64,000 nt of DNA from Bactericera cockerelli (lineage: Eukaryota; Arthropoda; Insecta; Hemiptera; Triozidae): assembly GCA_024516035.1 (NCBI GenBank), contig CM044967.1, positions 15,405,145 to 15,469,144 on the forward strand, read 5' to 3'. Each line of letters begins with the position of its first letter. The first letter of the stretch is position 1. The notes beneath the pieces are model-generated. The model had not been told where the DNA came from. It worked only from the letters and a program-made list of their open reading frames with translations, and searched no databases. Below, in pieces: positions 63,425-64,000 of this stretch. The position numbers and the translations under genes were made by a program.

Positions 63425-64000
63425 ACTATCATATTGTACACCTTATCACACACATAAGTGCATTAATTTGTATTATTGCGTGCATACCGCCTATGTATTA
63501 AAAAATGAAAATGAGTAAATAAATAAACATGCATGAGAGGGCTCAACTGGCCAATGTTCAAATACCTGTGCAAGTGTGCACATGTTGATATTCTCGGAAC
63601 TCGCACCTAGCTCGAAGACCTGCAGCTATTTGAGAGAAAAGACTCAGAAGAAGTTTTATGAAGAATTCCAAAGTTTAGGTTCGCTAAGATGCCCTTTAAA
63701 ATTAGAATCATCTTTTTTTACTGTCGGCGAGCACTAGAAAGTCCCATTTAACCAACACTTTAGTAGCTCTCATTTATTTCAAATAGTATTACAACTTTAT
63801 TTCTCATTCTTTTCTGACATCACGATAATATCTAGACTTCATTTTTCTTTAGTAAACCGGTTCTTTTGACATTGACATAACTTTCTTTCAGTAAGAATCG
63901 GAAGATAACTATGTTTTATCACTTTATTAGACTATCTTGCCACTTGCCTGCTAGACTGCCTGGAGCCCAATGGTCCAGAAGTAGAGCCCTTTAGAGTTTA
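63425..64000. other. Gene-free stretch to window end
   Basis: No gene or named repeat recognised. Confidence 0.35.

Overview
This is eukaryotic, AT-rich, repeat-dense DNA with split genes, almost certainly from an insect genome. A hemipteran is my best guess, at low confidence. It rests on CAAAATG start contexts, an arthropod-type TATA/initiator pair, and a LINE whose CCHC plus restriction-like-endonuclease tail resembles elements I associate with aphids and relatives. There are no bacterial genes, operons, CRISPR arrays or convincing stand-alone tRNA/rRNA genes. Most short open frames in the window are chance frames or repeat-encoded. Two host genes can be assembled and one more is suggested. 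(1) 12830-24431 (+): a two-exon gene for a small secreted or membrane protein, with a signal-peptide exon, a phase-1 intron of about 11 kb, and an exon encoding a lysine patch and a Met-rich hydrophobic segment. (2) 35717-44479 (+): a ten-exon gene for protein phosphatase methylesterase 1 (PPME1/PME-1), all splice phases consistent, 483 residues, catalytic triad intact, and a linker enlarged by roughly 90 residues over the human protein. (3) 49378-49444 (+): a probable signal-peptide first exon whose remaining exons are not identified. Layout: 1-12.4 kb is repeats (MITEs, an RLE-type LINE 3' end, SINEs, a 12-copy 64-bp minisatellite). 12.4-24.4 kb is gene 1 and its repeat-filled intron. 24.4-35.7 kb is intergenic, with a hAT element carrying a large inverted repeat made of Tc1-like transposase remnants. 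35.7-44.6 kb is PPME1, with MITE, SINE and foldback insertions in its introns. 44.6-64 kb is intergenic, with foldback elements, a near-perfect 541-bp palindrome, the second copy of a composite repeat, an RTE-like LINE remnant and more SINEs. The most interesting material is in the mobile elements. Several SINE families exchange modules: a tRNA-type head and a 5S rRNA-type head share one body, and another SINE joins the head of one family to the body of a second. Two families share a core word. LINE tails share a short hairpin with a compensatory base-pair change. Several insertions show exact target-site duplications (8-bp, TTAA, TA, and an unusually long 43-bp repeat). A composite repeat with a 48-bp minisatellite and an attached SINE occurs twice in opposite orientation about 38 kb apart. 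All calls come from reading the sequence by eye; no alignment or database search was run.
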